64,000 nucleotides of DNA from Nyssa sinensis (Eukaryota > Streptophyta > Magnoliopsida > Cornales > Nyssaceae), in NCBI GenBank assembly GCA_008638375.1, contig CM018050.1, positions 29,479,723 through 29,543,722 of the forward strand. The letters run 5' to 3'. Both the position numbers and the translations under genes were made by a program. This document shows positions 57,625 through 64,000 of the stretch, piece by piece. The notes under the pieces are model-generated. The model was not told the DNA's origin. It saw only the letters and a list, made by a program, of their open reading frames with translations, and searched no databases. How positions within the stretch are numbered: position 1 is the first letter of the stretch; each line of letters starts with the position of its first letter.

Positions 57625-58500
57625 ATGTCTCAATCTGCATCGAATCTCGATTCTATTGTTCGTCCTATAGACATAATATTAGATGGATCCAATTATAGTA
57701 TGTGGGCTCAGAATATGGAGGTTTTCTTGAAAGAACGCCGATTATGACGTTATGTGACTGGAGACCTTGCTACACCAACACAGAAGGCAAGTGAGACAGA
57801 AGAGGCGTTTTCAACTCGTCTGGAAGAATGGGGTAGTACGCACTACAAGATTTTGTCTTGGTTCATCAACACCTCTGTTCCATCCATCAACAGTCTCCTT
57901 CCAAGACTTGGGAATGCTAAGGTTGCTTGGGATTTTCTAGCCAAAAGATACAACTGCACCTATGATGCTTCCTTGGAGTTTCAACTGGAAGCTAAACTTT
58001 ATCAGATGCGTCAGGACCCAGGTCAGTCTATTACTGATTTTTATTCTCAAACCAATCATCTTTGGGAACAATTATCTATCGCAGATCCAAAGTTAGCATG
58101 TGCTCAAGACATTCAAACATTTGCTGTCTAGCTTGATCGACGGAAGTTTATGCACTTTATGATGGCTCTTCATGATGAGTTTGAGTCTACTCGAGCCTCT
58201 CTTCTTCATCGTCAACCATTTCTAACTTTAGATGCTGTTGTTTCTGAACTCATTTCTGAAGAAACTCGTCGTTCCACTATGAAGATGCAATCATCTGATA
58301 TGGTTCTTGCCGCTGCTTCTCGTGGTCCTTCACTATCTTCTACTGGCCGTCCATTATCCCAATCCAACTCCAAGATCCGTCTTTGCCAATGGTGTAATTT
58401 TCATGGTCACACCATTGATGAATGTCGCAAGTACAAGTATTATAAGCGGCAACAAGCTTCTCAACAGACAGCCACGGTCACCTCATCTACTCCTTCCTAA
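57625..58500 (+). pseudogene. Nested copia Gag
   Basis: From the ATG at 57625 one frame is kept throughout, with in-frame stops at 57745 (TGA), 58129 (TAG) and 58498 (TAA). Visible features: DGSNYSMWAQNMEVFLKERR (copia Gag N-terminal domain), the UBN2 helix region (VAWDFLAKRYN, LYQMRQDPGQSITDFYSQ) and a zinc-knuckle-like LCQWCNFHGHTIDECRKY. No frameshift is seen in gag, so the damage is nonsense-type. Confidence 0.88.
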
Positions 58501-60660
58501 CAGACAGCCGTGCTTGCTTCCTCTACTTCCTCTGCACCCAAGTCTTCGTCTCCATCCACTCCTCTCACTACAACTGACGTAACAGACTTAATTCATCAAG
58601 TTTTGTCCCAATCCTCCATTGCCTTGTTTGTCACCCTAGGTAAATCTCAGTGGTTTATAGACTCTGCTTGTTGTAACCATATGACATCTGATTCTACCAT
58701 CTTCTCTCATAAAACTGCTCTTTCTCTCAATCCTGCAATATACACTGCCAATGGATCTCATATGCCTGTTAGTCACGTAAGGTCTATTTCTACCTCTAAT
58801 TTATCTATCAATGATACTTACCTTGTGCCTCAATTATCCTTATATCTTCTTTTTGTTGGACAACTTTATGAGTTAAGCCTTGATCTGAAATTTTCTAACA
58901 AGGGTGTTGATGTACATGATTCACGGACGGGTCTGCTGCTTGGGACAGGCCGTAAAGTTGGACGTCTTTTTGAGCTCACATCTCTACAGATTCCTTCTTC
59001 CACAAACACTTTTATGGTTGCCATTATAGTTACTTCCAATTTGTGGCACTCCCGGTTAGGTCATGCCTCACTTCCACGTGTCCAATTCTTGGCTTCTCAG
59101 GGTCATTTAGGTCCAGTTAAATTTCAGTCTTTTGATTGTGTGTCATGTCATCTTAGAAAACAAACACATTTATCCTTTAATAAAAATGGCTTTTTTTTTG
59201 CAACACTTTTTGACTTAGTTCATTTTGATATATGGGATCCTGCCCCGACACCGACTAAGGGGGGATTTCGTTATTTTGTTATCTTTGTGGATGATTACAG
59301 TTGTTATACTTGAATATATCTTTTGCAGCATAGGAATGAACTTACCACTGTCTACCAGAATTTTCACAAAATGGTGCAAACTCAATTTTCTTGTACCATT
59401 AAAACTTTTCGTTCAGATAATGCAATGGAATACAAAGATAAGTCATTTCTTGCCCTTTTATAGCACAATGAGACAGTCTCTCACCATTCTTGTCCATACA
59501 ACTCACAACAAAATGGTTGAGCAGAACGTAAACATCGCCACATTCTGGATACAGTAAGAGCACTTCTCATCTCTGCCTCTCTTCCAGAACGTTTTTGGGG
59601 AGAAGCTGCTCTTACTGCTGTCTACACCATCAATCGCGTTCCCTCACCCAGTATACACAATTAAACTCCTTTTGAGCTTCTCCATGGTAAAGTTCCTAAC
59701 TATTCATTACTTCAAGTTTTTGGTTGTGTTTGTTTTGTTACTCTTCCCTCACATGAACATACCAAACTTGAGCCTCGATCCCCACTCTGATGTCTTCTTG
59801 GTTATGGTCTCACTCAAAAGGGTTATCGTTGTTATGATCCCATCGCTAAACGTCTTCGTATTTCTCGTCATGTCGAGTTTTGGGAACATAAGATGTTTAC
59901 GAGTATTTCTTATTTTTCGCAGTCTTCTATCAGTTATGCTCCTATCTTTACTGACCCCTCTATTGCTTTATTTCCTGACTCCTCTGCAGAGATGCCAAGC
60001 TCCTCAGATGTTCCTTCTTCACCTGTCTCAGAGTCATCTAACACGTCTGCTGATACTCCTGATCCATCAACTACCTCCGAGCCTGCCTAGGTACCTACAC
60101 TTTGTCAATCCACTAGAGTAAGAGCTCATTCTTCTCACCTTCAAGATTTTCATTGATATTGTGCTCTTACTACCCTTCACGAACCTCACAGTTATCGTGA
60201 GGCTAGTGCTGACCCTCTTTGGCAAAAAGCTATGTTTGATGAACTAGAAGCTCTCACTAAAACTCATACTTAGGACTTGGTGGATTTACCTCCTGGCAAG
60301 TCTGCAGTTGGATGTAAGTGAGTCTACAAAATCAAGACTCGGTCAAATGGATCAGTGGAACACTACAAAGCTCGTCTTGTTGCCAAGGGTTTCTTTCAAG
60401 AGTATGGTATTGACAATGAGGAGACTTTTGCCCCTGTTGCTCGTCTTACCTCTGTCCGCTCCTTGCTTGCCATTGCTGTTGTGCGTCATTGGCAACTGTT
60501 TTCAGATGGATGTCAAAAATGCATTCTTGAATGGTGATCTTGCTGAGGAAGTTTATATGCATCCTCCCCCTAGTTATGCACATCCTCCTCACACAGTTTG
60601 CTGTCTTCGGCGTGCTCTCTACAGTCTCAAACAAGCTCCCCGAGCCTGGTTTGCTAAAAT
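58501..60660 (+). pseudogene. Nested copia Pol: protease, integrase, RT N-terminus
   Basis: Continues the gag frame. Protease active site WFIDSACCNHMTSD (58655 on). Integrase HHCC zinc region (LWHSRLGH...CVSCHLRKQ, 59040-59160) and the catalytic region FDIW, FRSDNAMEY and AERKHRH, with D, D and E present. RT begins [20 protein letters not shown] and reaches [12 protein letters not shown] after a one-base frameshift near 60500. It is cut after LKQAPRAWF, before the catalytic YVDD. In-frame stops include 59311, about 59461, 59518, 59662, 59789, 60088, 60157, 60271 and 60319. Confidence 0.9.
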
Positions 60661-61022
60661 TTTTACCAAAATTTCTTCACATTTCTTACCAAAATTTTTA
60701 ATTTTTTTTTTTTTTTGCCAATAAAACAAATACAGGTTGAAAATTTTTTTTTTTTTCCAATAAAAAAAATATAGGTTGAATTTTTTTTTCATTAAACGTA
60801 CATGAAAGGTTTGAAATTTATACAAATACTTTATATATCTAACTTAATATTAATTTTATTCCAACAATTTAATAGTTCAAACCAAACAAATTATTATTCT
60901 ATTATTAAGTATTCAACCAAACAAAAAAATAAAATAATTATTCTCATTTTATACTTATTTAATTTTATTCTTAATATTATTTCATTCTTTATCTTGTTTT
61001 ATTTCATTATACCAAACATGCC
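60661..61022. other. Copia/Harbinger junction and right half of the Harbinger-like element
   Basis: After the RT break come three poly(T) runs separated by CCAATAAAACAAATACAGGT-like units (about 40 bp each, 60698-60790), then AT-rich sequence ending in the right terminal repeat. No copia 3' LTR. Confidence 0.6.
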
Positions 61023-61582
61023 TAACGAGTAGAAACACAGGAAGATCACATGCAGGTCTTCAATCAAATAACGGAAAAACGGGTCCACGTGTTAATCGTG
61101 ATATAAATGACAAAATGGTAGGTCCATTACATTAATAATGTTGTCGACTCTTTAGTCAGCATGGCAACTTCTTAATTTTTTCTTGCGGGAGCTTTAAAGA
61201 AAAGTCCTGTAGTACTAAGAAATGCTTGGTATAATGAAAAGTCCTGTAGTACCACGTGTTAATCATTGGATTTATCAACTTCTTTTTAAATTCCAAAAAA
61301 ACTCCTTTTTAAATTCCAAAAAAACCCAAGGTGTTTCTTTATTAATTTTAAAAATGTTCATAACATATTAATTAAACAAAAAAAAAACTAGAAACAGATG
61401 GTTTATTATTAAAGATATCAGAAATGTTAAGTTGTATTAAGTTAAACTTTAGTTAAGTTATATTTTTAAAAAATTATTAAAATATTTTTTTTTATTATTA
61501 TTATTAAAGTTGAAGATACCAAAATTTAAACTGGTAGATAGTAACATATCAACACTAATATATATGAAAAAAAAAAGTTTAA

Positions 61583-61779
61583 TGATAAAGTAATATAAAA
61601 AAATTTATAATAAAATTAGCATATTACATTAATGATATGACGATGATACTTAAATTTAAAATATATTTTAATTATCATAATTTAATTTAAATTATCATTA
61701 AATTTAAAATATATTTTAATTGTCATAATTTAATTTAGATTATCATTCAAAACCTTCACGCTAATTCTCCCACAAGTAC
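61583..61779. repeat. AT-rich spacer with 48-bp direct duplication
   Basis: AAATTTAAAATATATTTTAA begins two tandem 48-bp units (61652-61699 and 61700-61747) that differ at a few bases. Otherwise no features. Confidence 0.85.
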
Positions 61780-62131
61780 GTCTTCGGTCAACTAATGGGA
61801 AAAAGGCGTTAACGTGTTAATTGTGATATAAATGGCAAAATGGTGGGCTCCTCCCCCTCCATCATCCGAAACAAAACATCTACCTGTCAACAAAATTTCT
61901 GGATTTGAAGGGTCTATCTCCATCACCCTCAAAACTTCTGTCCACGAAATAAAATATGCTTACAAACTGGATTTGATGGGACGCATCCCATGCAATATTC
62001 TGTGTCTCCTCGTTAAAAATGTAGTATTGGTCCTTAATATCACTAAAGGGCCTTTATAAATACTCTCTGTCTCGCCATCAAAAACCCATCCCCATATTTC
62101 CTTCACTGATACATAAAAGAAGAAGAAAAAC
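61780..62131 (+). promoter_or_regulatory. BAHD copy 2 promoter and 5' UTR
   Basis: TATA core TTTATAAAT at 62053-62061, 71 bases before the ATG. From about 61990 it matches the promoter of copy 1, including the partial upstream unit TGTCTCCTCGTTAAAAA. Further upstream, 61780-61850 resembles 17765-17835 and 61053-61120 (CGTGTTAAT(C/T)GTGATATAAAT), so the distal promoter shares a repeated module. Confidence 0.55.
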
Positions 62132-62554
62132 ATGGGTGTCAAAGGAGATTTCATGGTGAAGGTAATGAGGAATGAAAGAGTGGCTGCAGTGTTGCCAATG
62201 CAAGAGAATTGGCTACCTCTGTCCAATTTGGACTTCATCTTACCTCCAGTAGACGTGAGTGTTTTCTTTTGTTACAAGAAGCCCACCGGAGGTGAAAACT
62301 TGTTCACCTTTGGGTCTATGGTCAGTGTTCTACAGAAAGCCTTGGCACGAACTTTGGTGTCCTACTATGCGTTCGCTGGAGAGCTTGTGCAGAACAGTGT
62401 CGGCGACGTTGAGCTCCTCTGCAACAACCATGGGGTGGAATTCCTTGAAGCTTTTGCAGACTTAGAGCTTCGACACCTCAACTTGCACAATCCAGATGAG
62501 AGTGTCGAAGGCAAGCTGGTTCCAAAGAAGAAGCAAGGGGTGCTCTCCGTCCAG
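62132..62554 (+). CDS. BAHD acyltransferase (coniferyl alcohol acyltransferase-like), copy 2, exon 1 (gene incomplete in window)
   Basis: Encodes residues 1-141, identical to copy 1 except K to Q, Q to R and E to D substitutions in the middle of the exon. Same ATG context and same CAG|GTCACC donor. The exon is intact. The second exon, carrying HXXXD and DFGWG, should lie right of 64000 if the gene is complete, because the copy 1 intron is 2.9 kb and copy 2 has lost about 1.27 kb near its start but gained sequence after 63540. Whether copy 2 is functional cannot be told here. Expected role as for copy 1. Confidence 0.85.
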
Positions 62555-64000
62555 GTCACCGCTAAAATCGCATTCCATCTCTCTCTCGTCATAGTTACGA
62601 AATCTATTTCGTATATTGATGACCATTTTGCCTATGAAGTATAAGTGTTCGTTTGAATAGACAAGTCTTTCGAAAATAAGTATTTTAAAATAAATTATTT
62701 ATTGATATTTTTTAAAATTATATAAATAATAAAATTATCTATCTAAACACGTGTAGTATGGGATTAATGTAAAACGTGTGGGATTAATTTGTAATAAAAA
62801 AGATAAAATTTGTAGCATTGTTCATCAAATTAACGTGTGGGATTAATGTGTTATAAAAATGATGAAATTTGTAGCGTTGTTCATCAAATTAATGTCTGAA
62901 GTAAAAATCTTGTGACTAAGAATATTTCTAAAGAATTTATCAAAAATAAGATGTTAGATGTGTTTTTTTTTTCTATTTTGCATGTAAAATTACATCATTT
63001 TTATTGTACTTTAATCACATCTTTTCATATAAATAGAATTTATTATTTATTAAATGAACAATATTTTTTTACTCATGTAAAAAAATAAGAACAAAGAAAG
63101 ATAAAAATAATAGAATCCGTGGCATTGCTCATCTTGTATATGAATTTGTTGCTTTTAAATTAGACATTTTAATAAAAATTATAAATTATAATATTTTTTT
63201 AATCATTTATCTATTATGATTGTTTATATATATTTTTAATTATTGATGACAGTATATTGTCGTTTTTGATAGTTTTTGAAAGAAACAAATAAAATTTTGA
63301 ATTTGTTTAAAAAAATCTGGCACCTGTCCACAAGAAGCTGTCTCCCAGCACATGGGGTTGTTTGTAGGGGATGACAGTATCACCCTAAAGGCCCTTTGGT
63401 ATTGGAGAAATTAATAGATGAATAGGCCCTTTTTTATTTTGATTATATTTTTAACAAAATATATTACTATATATATTTTTGTAAATTATATAAAATATCA
63501 TATAATGATAGATCATATTAAAAATACAACATGATAATTTTTAGCAATTTTCTTAATGAAATGGAAGTGATCCTATCTTCTCAGCACACACGCAATCTTT
63601 CATTTTTTTTTTCTCTACTTAAAAAAAATTATCATCGTGCTTTACAATTAATCAACCCGGATGAATCCTGAACCCTAGCCTGTACGTGTATCTGTGTTAA
63701 GTCTCATCCATTATTTTTTCTAACATATTTGTGCCATAAATCTTATTACAATTCTCAGCTCTCTTTTTTTGCTTCTCAATGAGTTTGATATGTCATTATT
63801 GTTTGCTAATATTTTATTTGCTTTGTGTTTGATTATTTTGTTCATTCAATTGCAGCTTATTCATTGAGTTCTACTGTTACCATTGTTGTATTATTATTGA
63901 ATTGTTAAAATTGATTTATTTTATAATATATAATATTGAATCTTTTTAAGTTATTTAATATTCTGTTAAAATTGATTTATTTTATAATATATAATATTGA
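62555..64000 (+). other. BAHD copy 2 intron, 5' part
   Basis: Starts GTCACC. 62555-62635 matches copy 1 at 6368-6440, and 62641-63535 matches 7720-8565, showing the indel. From about 63540 it diverges (about 340 bp of unmatched sequence) before short similarity to copy 1 at 8597 resumes near 63890. A 37-bp unit ending TATATAATATTGA occurs at 63904-63940 and 63964-64000. No coding sequence seen. Confidence 0.7.

Larger units (their letters stand above)
56792..61022. mobile_element. PIF/Harbinger-like (Tourist-type) element carrying a nested copia
   Basis: Terminal inverted repeats GGCCATGTTTGGTA (left) and TACCAAACATGCC (right), flanked by TAA on both sides (56789-56791 and 61023-61025), the target preference of PIF/Harbinger elements. 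The paralogous site in block A (about 17730-17732, CAGTAAAGG) is empty. Without the copia insertion the element is about 550 bp and has no transposase, so it is a MITE. Its interior is rich in GGAAT/ATTCC motifs. Confidence 0.8.
52773..61582. repeat. Segmental repeat block B
   Basis: Second copy of block A in the same orientation, lacking the CACTA insertion but holding a LINE-containing insertion (about 55518-56487) and a Harbinger-like element (56792-61022). Outside these, similarity runs from the gag remnant through the LTR, flank, array-monomer remnant (to 56760) and on to AAAAAAAAAAGTTTAAT at 61582. Confidence 0.85.

Overview
This is a repeat-dominated, AT-rich window from a flowering plant nuclear genome, most likely a eudicot. 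The evidence is a BAHD acyltransferase gene with a long GT-AG intron, plant-type LTR retrotransposons (Ty3/gypsy Tat and chromovirus types, and Ty1/copia), CACTA, hAT-like and Harbinger-like DNA transposons, a tRNA-derived SINE, a LINE tail and plant pararetrovirus (Caulimoviridae-like) debris. There are no operons or bacterial signals. A 100-N assembly gap lies at 39898-39997.

The only apparently functional genes are two copies of one BAHD gene in the same orientation. Copy 1 is complete (exon 1 5945-6367, exon 2 9275-10237, 461 aa, HRVAD and DFGWG motifs present) and resembles coniferyl alcohol acyltransferase. Copy 2 begins at 62132; its exon 1 differs by three residues and its second exon should lie beyond the window. 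The roughly 52 kb between them is almost entirely repeats.

Layout: 1-4874, a decayed Tat-lineage Ty3/gypsy element on the minus strand, with its 5' LTR at 4270-4874. 5771-10237, BAHD copy 1, with a hAT-like MITE in its intron. 10618-18287, block A: a minus-strand copia gag remnant and LTR split by a 4.1 kb CACTA element, plus unique flank. 18288-26537, Caulimoviridae-like debris interrupted by a long chromovirus LTR (18817-22684) that carries a fragment resembling the largest subunit of RNA polymerase V (NRPE1). 26538-27060, block C, a third partial copy of the same segment, running into a 15-monomer tandem array of about 421 bp per unit (27061-33283). 33284-38439, a plus-strand chromovirus 5' LTR with degraded PR-RT. 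38440-50998, a chromovirus LTR fragment, the gap, two solo LTRs (40208-44158 and 47177-50998) and, between them, copia fragments, a SINE and a truncated CACTA. 50999-52772, LTR and transposon remnants. 52773-61582, block B, with a LINE tail and a copia element nested in a Harbinger-like element. 61583-64000, the promoter, first exon and part of the intron of BAHD copy 2.

The most informative structure is the repeated block (A, B, partial C). Because each copy lacks insertions found in another, it gives natural empty sites for the CACTA (TSD AAT) and Harbinger-like (TSD TAA) elements, and it shows the single-copy sequence from which the satellite array was amplified. I found no convincing new protein system. 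The items most worth follow-up are the polymerase-V-like fragment inside an LTR, the alternating higher-order organisation of the array, and the BAHD duplication with its duplicated TATA segment.
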